Positions 34,516-44,102 of a stretch of 64,000 nt of DNA are shown piece by piece; the stretch's first letter is position 1; each line of letters begins with the position of its first letter. Below the pieces are notes generated by a model that saw only the letters and a program-made list of their open reading frames with translations, ran no database searches and was not told the origin of the DNA. This stretch comes from Clostridium thermobutyricum DSM 4928 (GTDB lineage: Bacteria > Bacillota > Clostridia > Clostridiales > Clostridiaceae), in the NCBI RefSeq assembly GCF_002050515.1, contig NZ_LTAY01000048.1, forward strand, positions 1 to 64,000, written 5' to 3'. Both the position numbers and the translations under genes were made by a program.

Positions 34516-36510
34516 ATGAATATAAAAGATATTTATAAAGATAAGAAAAAAATAAGAGAGATATTTAATTCAAGTGAGTTTGAAGAAAGATATACTTCTG
34601 ATTTAGAATTAGGAGCAATATATTCAAAAGAAAGCACAATATTTAGATTATGGACACCAGTTGCTAGTGAAGTTAAGCTAGTATTATTTTCAAAAGAAAA
34701 GGATAATTTCACAAAAATTGAAGAAATAAATATGAGTGAAGATAATAATGGAGTTTGGGTTGCTGAAAAGAAAGGTGATTTAGATAAAAGTTATTATAGA
34801 TTTAAAGTGAAAATTGATGATAAACAAAATGAGGTAATAGACCCTAATTCCAAAGCTGTTAGTGCTAATGGTGAATATAGCATGGTAGTAAATTTAGAGA
34901 AAACAAATCCAGAAAATTGGGGAAATGATGTTAAACCAGAATTTAAAGATTATACTGATGCAATAATATATGAAATGCATATAAGAGATTTTACTATAGA
35001 TGAAAATTCAGGAGCAGAATTTAAAGGAAAATATAAAGGAGTTACAGAAAAGGGCACAAGAACTAAAAATGGATTTAAGACATGCTTAGATCATGTAAAA
35101 GATCTTGGTGTAACTCATCTTCATTTACTTCCAACTTTTGATTATAAATCAGTAGATGAAAAGAATTTAAATGTTCCACAATATAATTGGGGCTATGATC
35201 CAGAAAATTATAATTGTCCTGAAGGTTCATATTCAACAAATCCTTTTGATGGAGATGTGAGAATAAAAGAATTTAAGGAAATGGTTTATAATCTTCATAA
35301 AGAAGGCTTAAGAGTTGTTATGGATGTAGTTTACAATCATACTTATGAAGCAGAAAATTCATTATTTAATAAAGTAGTGCCGTACTATTATTATAGAGAA
35401 GATGAAAATGGAGATTTTTCAGATGCTTCAGCTTGTGGAAATGAGACTGCTTCAGATAGAAGTATGTTTAGAAAATTTATGATAGATTCTCTTGTTTATT
35501 GGGCTAAAGAATATCATATAGATGGATTTAGATTTGATCTTATGGGGATTCATGATATAGAAACAATGAAGCTTATAAGAAAAGCTCTTGATGAAGTAGA
35601 TGATTCAATAATAATTTATGGAGAAGGATGGACTGGAGGAGATAGCCCATTAAAAGAGGAAGATAGGGCTTTAAAGAAAAATACAGTTCAATATGGAGAA
35701 CTTCAAATAGCAGCTTTTAGTGATGATATAAGAGATGCAATAAAAGGTGATGTATTTATAGATGAGAAACCTGGATTTGTAAATGGCGGACAAGGATTTG
35801 AAGAATCAATAAAATGCGGAATAGTTGCTTCAACAAACCATAGTGAAGTTAATTATAAAGATGTAATTTATTCAGATAAATTTTGGGCAAATGAGCCATA
35901 CCAAACTGTAACATATGCTTCAGCTCATGATAACTACACTTTATGGGATAAGCTTCAAATAAGTGCTACTGATGAAAGTGAAGAAGAAAAAATAAAAATG
36001 AATAAATTAGTAGCGGCAATTGTTTTAACTTCACAAGGAATTTCATTTATTCATGCAGGAGAAGAACTTCTTAGAACAAAATGCGATGAAAATGGAAAGC
36101 TAATAGAAAATAGCTTTAAATCAAGCGACTTAGTAAATAAATTAGATTGGACAAGAAAAGAAAAATATATAGATATATTTAATTACTATAAAGGATTAAT
36201 AAAACTTAGAAAAAATCATAAAGCATTTAGGATGAATAGTTCAAAGGATATAAATGAAAGAATAGAATTTATGGAATTTGAAGAAAAGAATTTAGTAGGC
36301 TACACAATAAATAGTGAAGGCTTAGATGAATTTAAAAAAGTATTAGTTTTATTTAATGGAAATAAAGAAGATGTAGAGTTAGAACTTCCAAGTGGAACTT
36401 GGACATTAGTTGTTAATGGGAAAGAAGTAAACGAACTTGGAATTAAAAATATAAATGAAGCTAAAATAGAGCTTCTAGGAAGAACTGCTTTAGTTTTAGT
36501 TCAAAAATAA
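34516..36510 (+). CDS. pulA: Type I pullulanase (GH13_14), cytoplasmic
   Basis: 664 residues: an N-terminal CBM48 (about 35-130), then a GH13 barrel with the type I signature YNWGYDP, nucleophile Asp341 in FRFDLMG, acid/base Glu370 in YGEGW and Asp472 in SAHDNY, and a C-terminal beta domain. No signal peptide, in contrast to secreted pullulanases. It hydrolyses alpha-1,6 bonds in imported branched dextrins. ATG 34516 is preferred because AGGAGAGGA (34498-34506) precedes it; an upstream in-frame TTG overlaps that region. Last gene of the operon. Confidence 0.92.
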   Translation: MNIKDIYKDKKKIREIFNSSEFEERYTSDLELGAIYSKESTIFRLWTPVASEVKLVLFSKEKDNFTKIEEINMSEDNNGVWVAEKKGDLDKSYYRFKVKIDDKQNEVIDPNSKAVSANGEYSMVVNLEKTNPENWGNDVKPEFKDYTDAIIYEMHIRDFTIDENSGAEFKGKYKGVTEKGTRTKNGFKTCLDHVKDLGVTHLHLLPTFDYKSVDEKNLNVPQYNWGYDPENYNCPEGSYSTNPFDGDVRIKEFKEMVYNLHKEGLRVVMDVVYNHTYEAENSLFNKVVPYYYYREDENGDFSDASACGNETASDRSMFRKFMIDSLVYWAKEYHIDGFRFDLMGIHDIETMKLIRKALDEVDDSIIIYGEGWTGGDSPLKEEDRALKKNTVQYGELQIAAFSDDIRDAIKGDVFIDEKPGFVNGGQGFEESIKCGIVASTNHSEVNYKDVIYSDKFWANEPYQTVTYASAHDNYTLWDKLQISATDESEEEKIKMNKLVAAIVLTSQGISFIHAGEELLRTKCDENGKLIENSFKSSDLVNKLDWTRKEKYIDIFNYYKGLIKLRKNHKAFRMNSSKDINERIEFMEFEEKNLVGYTINSEGLDEFKKVLVLFNGNKEDVELELPSGTWTLVVNGKEVNELGIKNINEAKIELLGRTALVLVQK

Positions 36511-36549
36511 ATTTCGTCTTAATAGTTATAATTTATACCCCTATATATT

Positions 36550-36577
36550 AGGCTCTCATTTATGAGAGCCTTTTAAT
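36550..36577 (+). terminator. Terminator of the maltodextrin operon
   Basis: AGGCTCTCAT / ATGAGAGCCT (36550-36571), followed by TTTT. Confidence 0.85.
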
Positions 36578-36659
36578 TTGTTATTAATTTTATATTTTAA
36601 ATAATTTTTTTATTAAATTTACTATGATCTTTTTATTAAAAATATTATAAATTTAAATA

Positions 36660-36688
36660 AATTAAGAGATGAAATTAATTCATCTCTT
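36660..36688 (-). terminator. Terminator of the 36690 gene
   Basis: AAGAGATGAA (36664-36673) / TTCATCTCTT (36679-36688) with loop ATTAA, directly after the stop codon on the minus strand. Confidence 0.75.
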
Positions 36689-36689
36689 T

Positions 36690-36992
36690 TTAAAATTGAT
36701 ATCTCATATTTTGAGGTTCATAGTATGAAAGTTTATGCTTTTTACAAAGCTCACTTACAAAATTATCTATAAAATCTGCATCCTCTAAAGAACAACCAAT
36801 TACAATAAAACCTGGACCTTTATCAGCAGTTATATTAAAGTTTTTTTCCATTAATTCATTATAAAGATTATCAATTATATCAATATCACCTACTAGTGAA
36901 AAATCACCTTCACAAATTTTTTCGTATAAATATTGAGCAGAACCAGCACCATTTATTTCACCACTATTAAATACTAAGCAATACCAATCCAT
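36690..36992 (-). CDS. Hypothetical 100-residue protein
   Basis: 100 residues, mixed alpha/beta character (DWYCLVFNSGEINGAGSAQY, later GPGFIVIGCSLEDADFIDNF). No membrane segment or signal. ATG 36992 with AGAGG 7 nt upstream is chosen over an in-frame start 18 bp earlier, which would cover that site. No family recognised; single gene facing away from the mal operon. Confidence 0.6.
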   Translation of the reverse strand: MDWYCLVFNSGEINGAGSAQYLYEKICEGDFSLVGDIDIIDNLYNELMEKNFNITADKGPGFIVIGCSLEDADFIDNFVSELCKKHKLSYYEPQNMRYQF

Positions 36993-37110
36993 TTTTAAAC
37001 CTCTTTTCATAAAAAATATAAATTTATTTTAACATAATAATTTAACATAAAAAAAGTTAAATGTTTACATTGAAACAAGTTTTGATAAATGTACAAGTTT
37101 GAGTTAAATA

Positions 37111-37139
37111 ATGACAAAAATTCAAAATAGATGTATTAT
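37111..37139 (+). promoter_or_regulatory. Promoter of the NSS transporter unit
   Basis: ATGACA (37111-37116), 17-bp spacer, TATTAT (37134-37139), about 100 bp before the start codon. Confidence 0.6.
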
Positions 37140-37239
37140 AATAAATATATTAATAATAATTAAACGATAATATAAATTCATTTTTAAAAAATAATGCATT
37201 TTATTAATAAATTATAATATTGAGAGAAGGAGGGGCTTT

Positions 37240-38781
37240 ATGGAAAATAGAGAAGAATGGGGGTCAAAAATAGGTTTTATTCTTGCAGCAATAGGTTCAG
37301 CAGTAGGGCTAGGAAACATATGGAGATTTCCATATATAGCATATGAAAATGGAGGAGGAGCATTTTTAATACCGTATTTCTTTGCAATATTTACTGCAGG
37401 AATTCCATTACTTATTTTAGAGTACTCTATGGGACATAAATATAGAGGATCAACTCCTCTTGCTATAGCTAGAGCTTCAAAAAAATGGGAATGGATTGGA
37501 TGGTGGCCAACTATAACCTCAGCATTTATAGTGGCATATTATTCAGTTATTATAAGTTGGGCTATGAATTATTTCGTTCTTAGTTTTAAGCAAGGTTGGG
37601 GAAGTGATTCAAATATTTTCTTCCATAATGATTTTTTAAATTTAAGCAATTCACCTTTTGAATTAGGAGGAGTTGTATGGTATATATTTTTAGGAGTAAT
37701 AGCAATTTGAATTATTAATTGGATTGTTTGCTATAAAGGTGTGAAAAAAGGAATTGAAAAAATAAATAAAATTTTATTACCAATGTTAGTAATAATAATG
37801 ATAATAATTGCAATTAGAGCTGTAACTTTAAATGGAGCATCTGAAGGACTTAATACACTTCTTACTCCAGATTGGTCAATGGTTTTAAAACCATCTGTTT
37901 GGATTTCAGCTTATGGACAAGTTTTTTACTCATTAAGTATAGCAATTGGAATAATGATGACTTATTCAAGTTATCTTCCTAAAAAATCAGATATTAATAA
38001 TAGTGCGTTTGTAACTGCATTTGCAAACTGTGGTTTTGAATTTTTATCAGCTATAGCTGTTTTTTCAATATTAGGCTATATGGCAACAGCTCAAGGTGTT
38101 CCTATATCTGAAGTAGTTTCAAGTGGTGTAGGACTAGCATTTGTAGCTTTTCCACAAATATTTTCTGCTATGGGACCAATAGGAAGTTTTTTAGGACCTT
38201 TATTTTTCCTATGTTTAATATTTGCTGGTATAACATCTTCAGTTTCACTAACAGAAACAGTTTCAGCACCTTTTAAGGAGAAATTTGGTTGGAGTAGAAA
38301 AAAGGTTGTTACTTGTATGTGTATAATTGGAGCTTGTATGAGTACAGCTTTTGCAACTAATGCAGGATTATATCTTTTAGATATTATGGATGCTTTTATA
38401 AATAATTATGGAATAGTAGTTGTAGGACTTTTAGAAGTTATATTAATTGGATGGATAGTTACGCCAAAAAGTTTAAGAGAGCATTCAAATAAAATATCAT
38501 ATATTAAAGTCGGAAAATGGTGGGATATATCAATAAAGTTTATTACTCCAGCAATTTTAATTTATATGATATTACAAAATGTTATTAATGAAATAAGTGC
38601 ACATTATGGTGGATATGATTTATCTAATCTTATTGCTTATGGATGGAGTGTTATTGGCTTTGGAATAATAGTTTCATTAATTTTATCTAAGAAACCATGG
38701 AAAGATAAAAAGATTGAAGACTATGAAGAGGACGAAAATGATGAAGAAGATAGATTAATATTAGAAGAAATCAATAAATAA
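37240..38781 (+). pseudogene. NSS family sodium symporter gene with one in-frame TGA
   Basis: Both halves lie in one frame: 37240-37707 (156 codons), TGA at 37708-37710, then open to 38781. The first part holds the sodium-site motif AAIGSAVGLGNIWRFPY and four helices; the second continues with KGVKKGIEKINK, the typical step after helix 5, and the remaining helices. The TGA stands where relatives usually have Trp (I-x-W in helix 5), so a single TGG to TGA change explains it. Without the stop the protein is 513 residues, normal for the family (amino acid:Na+ symporter, e.g. MetP). It is inactive unless read through, or the base is an error. An intact small-subunit gene follows. Confidence 0.85.
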
Positions 38782-38800
38782 TAAAAGGGAGATAATAAAA

Positions 38801-38947
38801 ATGACAGGAACATCAATATTATTTTTCATAATTGGAGCAACTGTATTGTGGGGAGGATTTATAGCCTCACTAACAATACTTCTTAGAAATGAGAAAAAGT
38901 TAGATGTAGAGTTAAGAAAAGATGAAAATTTAGAATGTGATGCTTAA
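38801..38947 (+). CDS. metS: MetS-type NSS transporter small subunit
   Basis: 48 residues: one membrane helix (SILFFIIGATVLWGGFIASLTILLR) then a charged cytoplasmic tail. The motif of a short helix with VLWGG-x-x-x-S and its position 19 bp after an NSS transporter gene fit the MetS small subunits, which in Corynebacterium MetPS are needed for methionine and alanine uptake. AAAAGGGAG ribosome binding site upstream. A terminator follows directly. Confidence 0.75.
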   Translation: MTGTSILFFIIGATVLWGGFIASLTILLRNEKKLDVELRKDENLECDA

Positions 38948-38953
38948 AAAAAG

Positions 38954-38985
38954 AGATTCAATATTTTATATTGAATCTTTTTTTA
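38954..38985. terminator. Bidirectional terminator
   Basis: AGATTCAATAT (38954-38964) / ATATTGAATCT (38968-38978) with TTTTTT to the right and A-tract to the left; it lies between the convergent metS and amidinohydrolase genes. Confidence 0.9.
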
Positions 38986-39789
38986 TTTTCTAAAAACAGG
39001 AAGTGTGCTACAAGCAAATCCTCCACCAGCTTTTAGTATTTCTGAATAATCTAGATAGAAAACTTTATATCCTAATTTTTCTAGGAGTGTTTTTACTTTT
39101 TTATGAGATGTCACAATTCTTTTTTTTCCTAAATTAATAAAGTTTGTTCCTAGTTCGCAAGTAGTTTTATTATCTAAGTAATATAAGTTTTTTATTATTT
39201 TTTGAATTATAGCTTTATCATAAACATAATTTGAAATTACAGCATGGTTATCATCTAAAATATTAAAAACACAATCAAGATGCAACAATTTATCTTTATT
39301 AAAATTAATAGGAATTATAGTATAATTTTTATTTAATGATTTTAGATAATTTCCAAGTTCAAGTGCGCCAGACATACTTGTTCTATTACTCATCCCAACA
39401 AAAATATAATCATTGTATATAAGAACATCTCCACCTTCAATAGAATTTTTCATTTTATATATTTTTTTATGTTTGTCTTTAATATATTCTTCAAGAGCAA
39501 GTATTTCTTTAGCTCTATTTTTATTTGCCATTTTAGAAATAAAGAGAATATCATCAATTACAAAGCCAACATCTCTAGTAAAAACTTGATTAGCTCCATA
39601 AATAGGTTCTAAAAACTGAACTTTAGAACCTTGATTTATAAGAAGATTTATAAAATCATTATATTGCTTAAACATTTTATTTCTATTTAATTTTTTAAAT
39701 AGGGAAAAATGAACTAATTTAAAATTAGAAGGATAGCACATTATAAATGTACCAATTTCCTCATAATGGTTCTTATGACTTATATCCAT
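38983..39789 (-). CDS. Arginine deiminase/DDAH-superfamily amidinohydrolase
   Basis: 268 residues, length of the DDAH-like subgroup. Conserved pieces: FTRD (70-73), EGGD (118-121), LHLDCVF with His170, and the catalytic cysteine Cys260 in GGGFACSTL. Such enzymes cleave guanidino groups (e.g. dimethylarginine to citrulline) by a thiouronium intermediate, but the substrate of bacterial single-gene members is often unknown. ATG 39789 is preferred because GAGGTG lies 6 nt upstream. Single gene. Confidence 0.85.
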   Translation of the reverse strand: MDISHKNHYEEIGTFIMCYPSNFKLVHFSLFKKLNRNKMFKQYNDFINLLINQGSKVQFLEPIYGANQVFTRDVGFVIDDILFISKMANKNRAKEILALEEYIKDKHKKIYKMKNSIEGGDVLIYNDYIFVGMSNRTSMSGALELGNYLKSLNKNYTIIPINFNKDKLLHLDCVFNILDDNHAVISNYVYDKAIIQKIIKNLYYLDNKTTCELGTNFINLGKKRIVTSHKKVKTLLEKLGYKVFYLDYSEILKAGGGFACSTLPVFRK

Positions 39790-40045
39790 AAATTTCACCT
39801 CTATAATATACTTTTGTATTAGCATCAACTAATAAAGAGTATAAATAAAATAATATATACAATTATAAAAATAATGAATTATATAATACTTTATTTAGTA
39901 TTAACCATATTCTTAAAAAAAATTATTATTAATATTATTTTATTTTTAGATGAATCAGTTTATTTAAAAGTTAAAAAAATGATATGATAAAAAGGGGAAT
40001 ATAAAAAATATTGTGATTAAAAAAATTATTTAAGGAGTGATAACT

Positions 40046-40426
40046 ATGGCAGTTAAAATGCTACATACATGCATTAGAGTAAAAAATTTAGAGGAATCTT
40101 TAAAGTTCTATAAAGAAGCTTTAGGATTAATCGAAACAAGCAGAAAGGATTTTCCTGAATATAAATTTACACTTGTTTATTTATCAAATGAAAAAGGTGG
40201 ATATGAAATAGAACTTACTTATAACTATGATGTAGAAAAGCCTTATGAATTAGGAAATGGATTTAGTCATACAGCAATTGGAGTAGAAAATTTAGAAGAG
40301 TTTAGAGAAAAGCATATAGAATTAGGATATAAAGTAACTGATTTAAAAGGATTACCAGGAGAACCACCAAAATACTATTTTGTAACTGATCCAGATGGAT
40401 ATCAAATTGAAGTAATAAGATTATAA
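40046..40426 (+). CDS. gloA: Lactoylglutathione lyase-type glyoxalase I
   Basis: 126 residues. The metal ligand set H7, E56, H75 and E122 of glyoxalase I (MLHTCIRVKN, YEIELTYN, GFSHTAIGV, YQIEVIRL) is intact, and length fits the Ni-type single-domain enzymes. It detoxifies methylglyoxal hemithioacetals; the thiol cofactor in clostridia is not glutathione in most cases, so this is uncertain. AAGGAG (40032-40037) supports ATG 40046. It precedes pfkA by 54 bp, plausibly one unit (glycolysis and methylglyoxal). Confidence 0.88.
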   Translation: MAVKMLHTCIRVKNLEESLKFYKEALGLIETSRKDFPEYKFTLVYLSNEKGGYEIELTYNYDVEKPYELGNGFSHTAIGVENLEEFREKHIELGYKVTDLKGLPGEPPKYYFVTDPDGYQIEVIRL

Positions 40427-40480
40427 TTTTAAGCTTACAACATAGAATAAATTATAATTTGAATTGCGAAGGAGAAAACC

Positions 40481-41431
40481 ATGAAAATAGGAATTTTAAC
40501 AAGTGGTGGAGATGCACCAGGAATGAATGCAGTTATAAGGGCTATAGTAAAAGTTTCAACTAAATACGGTATAGAAACTTTTGGAATAAAAAGGGGATAT
40601 ACAGGACTTCTTAATGAAGAAATATACAAATTAACTGAATCTGATGTAGATTATATTTCAGAATCAGGTGGAACTATATTAAAAACTTCTAGATGTCCAG
40701 AATTTACTACAGAAGAAGGAAGATTAAAAGGTTTAGATAATTTAAAAAAATATGGAATAGATGCTGTAGTTGTAATTGGAGGAGATGGTTCTTTTCAAGG
40801 AGCACAAAAGCTTCATGATTTAAATGTAAAGGTTATAGGTGTTCCTGGAACTATTGATAACGATTTAAAATATACAGATTATTGTATAGGATTTGATACA
40901 ACTCTAAATACAGTTTTAGATTGTATAAGAAAAATAAAAGATACTGATGCTTCTCATGAAAAAGCTACAATTGTAGAAGTTATGGGAAGATATTGTGGAG
41001 ATTTAGCTCTTTACTCAGCAATAGCTGGTGGAGGAGAAATAATTTCAACTCCAGAGAGAAAGTTAAGTCTTGAACAGATAAAAACTGCCCTTAAGAAGAA
41101 TATAGAAAAAGGAAAGAAAGATAGCATCATAATAATAACTGAAAGAATGTATGATATTGAAGAAGTTCAAAAATATTTAGAAGATAATCTTGGTATTGGT
41201 GTAAGAAGTACTGTACTTGGATTTATTCAAAGAGGTGGTAATCCATCTGCAGCAGATAGAATTCTAGCTTCAAGAATGGGAGCACATGCTGTAGAACTTC
41301 TTAAAAAAGGAGTATCAGGTAAAGCTGTTGGTGTACGCAATAATGAAATGATAAGCGTAGATATTAAAGATGTTAATAAAGAAAAAGATATTAAAAAAGA
41401 GCAATATGATTTAATGGAGCTTCTTTTATAA
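40481..41431 (+). CDS. pfkA: ATP-dependent 6-phosphofructokinase
   Basis: 316 residues, standard bacterial length. GGDGS (100-104) ATP site and PGTIDND (122-128) with catalytic Asp126 are intact; glycine after GGDG fits ATP-dependent rather than PPi-dependent enzymes. Key committed step of glycolysis in the cytoplasm. Here it is not linked to pyruvate kinase, as it often is in Firmicutes. Terminator follows. Confidence 0.95.
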   Translation: MKIGILTSGGDAPGMNAVIRAIVKVSTKYGIETFGIKRGYTGLLNEEIYKLTESDVDYISESGGTILKTSRCPEFTTEEGRLKGLDNLKKYGIDAVVVIGGDGSFQGAQKLHDLNVKVIGVPGTIDNDLKYTDYCIGFDTTLNTVLDCIRKIKDTDASHEKATIVEVMGRYCGDLALYSAIAGGGEIISTPERKLSLEQIKTALKKNIEKGKKDSIIIITERMYDIEEVQKYLEDNLGIGVRSTVLGFIQRGGNPSAADRILASRMGAHAVELLKKGVSGKAVGVRNNEMISVDIKDVNKEKDIKKEQYDLMELLL

Positions 41432-41436
41432 TAGAA

Positions 41437-41475
41437 AATAGTATCTCAATTATTTGAGATACTATTTTTTTATTA
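41437..41475. terminator. Terminator between pfkA and the FUSC-type gene
   Basis: AATAGTATCTCAA (41437-41449) / TTGAGATACTATT (41454-41466), TTTTTT on the plus side; also suited to the convergent gene. Confidence 0.92.
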
Positions 41476-41479
41476 AGCT

Positions 41480-43423
41480 TTAAGCAGGAGATAAAATTTC
41501 AATATTATCATTTATATCTATTAAGTTATTTAAAATAATATAATTATTTTTTATTTCTATTAAAGAACTAGCTATTATTTTTTCGTTTAAATCTTTAAAA
41601 TTTGATAGTTCAAAAGATTCATCTTTTTCATTTAAAATTGAATTAACATTATTAAGTTTAGAGGTAAGTATTTTAAGATTATCTTTTGATTCATTAGTTA
41701 AAGATAAATTATGCACAAATTTATTTAGTTCATAAATAGTTGATACAAATAGCAACTTATGATTATTTAAAATTTTATAGTTATCATAAATATCTTTCTT
41801 CTTAGATATATTAATATTGTTTTTAATAGTATCATTTATTTGAGAAATTAAAATATATACATTATTTATATAATGATCTAATTTATCTTTTTCAAATAAT
41901 TTATCTAAGTTATTTAATAAATCTTTTATTAATTCATTAGAGATATTATTTAAATTATTATTAGATTTTTCAGAATCATATTTAAATATAAATTTATTTA
42001 TTAATAATGCAATTAAAGCACCAATTAAAATAAATATAATTCTTTGTAAGCTTAATAAAATTGGATTAGATACAATATGGCTTGTACTATTTAAAGCTTC
42101 AGTTGCATTAACCATTACAGCAGCTCCTATTGCAGACATTGTAACAAAAATAATTTTTTGTCTATAAGTTTTGCAATATATGTTTCCATATCCAGCTCCA
42201 ATGATTATAAAGCTTCTAATTGCATTATCTTTAAATATAGTAAAAGTGATACCTATAAAAATTGCACCTATAGTAGTAGCTATAATTCTATCTTTAGCTT
42301 TTGACTTTGTAGCTTCGAAAATTGGGTTTGTAAGAGATAAAACAGTATACATAATCCATCTACCTTGATGTAAATTAAAATAATCCATTATAAAACATGC
42401 TATTGAAACTTCAATAGCTACATGAAAAGCATAAGTAAATTTTATTGAGTTAAATTTAATATTTTTTAATCCATAAATATCATCTTGAATATTGTTTGTT
42501 ATTTTAGTTTTATTACTTTCTTTATTTATAATAGAAACTCTATTAGTTGAATTTCTTAAAAATATAATAGAGCCTAGAATTTGTATTTCTAAATTACTTA
42601 CAGAATTACTATATTTATTATTTAAATTTAGTATGTATTTATCAAGTTCTTCTGGATTTTTATTTATTAAAAATTCTTTGAAAATAGAGAAAAACTTAGA
42701 TACATCATTTAGAATATTTTCTTTTGGATTTATATTTGATATTAAAAGGTTTATTTTTTCTATAGAAACTAAAATATCTAAACTATCTCTACCTTCTTTT
42801 ACAATATAAAAATTTTTTTCTTTTTTATCATGAATTATATCTTTTAAATTTTGAATCATAGAATTTATTTTAATATCTAATTCTTCAGTAGACTTATTTG
42901 AATTAATAAATTGTATTTTGCGATTAAGGATTTCTAATAGTCCTATAAATATTTTTTCACTTGCTTTTTCAATTTTATTTTTATTAATTAAAAATTGTGG
43001 GGCCATTATACTTAATGCTCCCACTACTAAAGAAATTAATCTTAAAGGAAGGGCTGATAATGGTACTGGATATGCTAATAAAAATAAATATAGAAAAGTA
43101 AATGGAATATACATTGGAGTTTTTAAAATGTGGCCAAAAGAATAACTTATGAAAAATACTATTATAAAATTTATAGGAATGGCTACCCACATATTACTTG
43201 CAGCAAAAAAAGTTCCTATTCCTATTAATAAATAGAAGAAAACTAGTCCAAAAGTATTTTTTATTGGTTCTCCAGTCAAATCTTTTCCCATAAACATTAG
43301 AATACCGGTTATAGACATTACAGCAACTAAAATATTATCATTTCCAAATATAAATTTAAAAAGAAATATATATGCCATAATACATGCAAACAGAATTGTA
43401 TTATTTACTATTAATTTTTTCAT
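41480..43423 (-). CDS. FUSC/aromatic acid exporter-like membrane protein
   Basis: 647 residues: N-terminal cluster of about six membrane helices, a soluble helical region (about 150-330), a second set of helices that includes FHVAIEVSIACFIMDYFNLHQGRWIMYTV (340-370), and a C-terminal soluble part. This alternating layout is typical of YccS/FUSC-type proteins, a family linked with export of aromatic acids and other organic compounds. It is divergent from an HxlR regulator with a 244-bp gap, so that regulator may control it. Confidence 0.75.
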   Translation of the reverse strand: MKKLIVNNTILFACIMAYIFLFKFIFGNDNILVAVMSITGILMFMGKDLTGEPIKNTFGLVFFYLLIGIGTFFAASNMWVAIPINFIIVFFISYSFGHILKTPMYIPFTFLYLFLLAYPVPLSALPLRLISLVVGALSIMAPQFLINKNKIEKASEKIFIGLLEILNRKIQFINSNKSTEELDIKINSMIQNLKDIIHDKKEKNFYIVKEGRDSLDILVSIEKINLLISNINPKENILNDVSKFFSIFKEFLINKNPEELDKYILNLNNKYSNSVSNLEIQILGSIIFLRNSTNRVSIINKESNKTKITNNIQDDIYGLKNIKFNSIKFTYAFHVAIEVSIACFIMDYFNLHQGRWIMYTVLSLTNPIFEATKSKAKDRIIATTIGAIFIGITFTIFKDNAIRSFIIIGAGYGNIYCKTYRQKIIFVTMSAIGAAVMVNATEALNSTSHIVSNPILLSLQRIIFILIGALIALLINKFIFKYDSEKSNNNLNNISNELIKDLLNNLDKLFEKDKLDHYINNVYILISQINDTIKNNINISKKKDIYDNYKILNNHKLLFVSTIYELNKFVHNLSLTNESKDNLKILTSKLNNVNSILNEKDESFELSNFKDLNEKIIASSLIEIKNNYIILNNLIDINDNIEILSPA

Positions 43424-43667
43424 TTGTATACCTCTTAATTAAAAGTTTAATTTTAAAATTTAATATATTACTTTTTGAGGAGTATACCACTAATGGAATA
43501 AATTTTCAAATTTTATAAACTTAAAATATATAATATTATAAGAATAGTAATACTTCTATTAAAACTTTCTCTTATAATGTCTTCAATAAAACTATATAAT
43601 AAAATATGAGTAGAGATAAATAGATATAGTTATATAAATATATTAATTAACCAATGAGGTGAATAAA

Positions 43668-43994
43668 GTGATAGAATATAAAAATAAAAAATATGTTTGT
43701 TTGTTAGATTTAGGATTTGAAACTATTAGAGGAAAATGGAAAAGTATAATAATATGTCATTTATATAGAGGGCAAAAAAGATTTTTAGAGTTACAAAGAG
43801 AAACATCAGGAGTAAGTCAGAAAGTTTTAACTGAAAAGCTTAAGGAGCTTGAAGAAGAGGGGATAATAGAGAGAATAGTATATGCAGAAGTTCCTCCAAG
43901 AGTAGAATATAAGTTATCTGAAAAGGGAAGAGAACTTGGGGAAGCAATGAAATTGATAGAAGAATGGTCAGTTAAATATTATGGAAATAAATGA
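43668..43994 (+). CDS. HxlR family transcriptional regulator
   Basis: 108 residues, winged helix of HxlR type (IRGKWKSIIICHLYRGQKRF, SQKVLTEKLKELEEEGII, PPRVEYKLSEKGRELG). GTG 43668 is chosen because GAGGTG (43656-43661) lies 6 nt upstream; an earlier in-frame GTG overlaps that site. The N-terminal cysteine (YVCLLDLG) is where some members (e.g. HypR) sense oxidation. It is divergent from the FUSC-type gene, which it may regulate. Confidence 0.85.
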   Translation: MIEYKNKKYVCLLDLGFETIRGKWKSIIICHLYRGQKRFLELQRETSGVSQKVLTEKLKELEEEGIIERIVYAEVPPRVEYKLSEKGRELGEAMKLIEEWSVKYYGNK

Positions 43995-44003
43995 TAAAAA
44001 AGT

Positions 44004-44056
44004 AAACCTTTAGAAAGCTAATTTTAAATAATAGTTTTCTAAAGGTTTTATTTTTA
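44004..44056 (+). terminator. Terminator after the HxlR gene
   Basis: AAACCTTTAGAAA (44004-44016) / TTTCTAAAGGTTT (44036-44048) followed by TATTTTTATA. Confidence 0.8.
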
Positions 44057-44102
44057 TAAAAATTAAAAGTATGCCTTTATTAGTAATTAAATTATTAAAT
44101 CC

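Noticed and set aside
37708-37710. Selenocysteine codon in the NSS gene
   Set aside because: The position corresponds to Trp in relatives, NSS proteins are not known selenoproteins and no SECIS-like hairpin follows the TGA.
42492-42809. Plus-strand frames inside the FUSC-type gene (also 42171 and 42918)
   Set aside because: They are antisense shadows without ribosome binding sites; the minus-strand frame is a long membrane protein.
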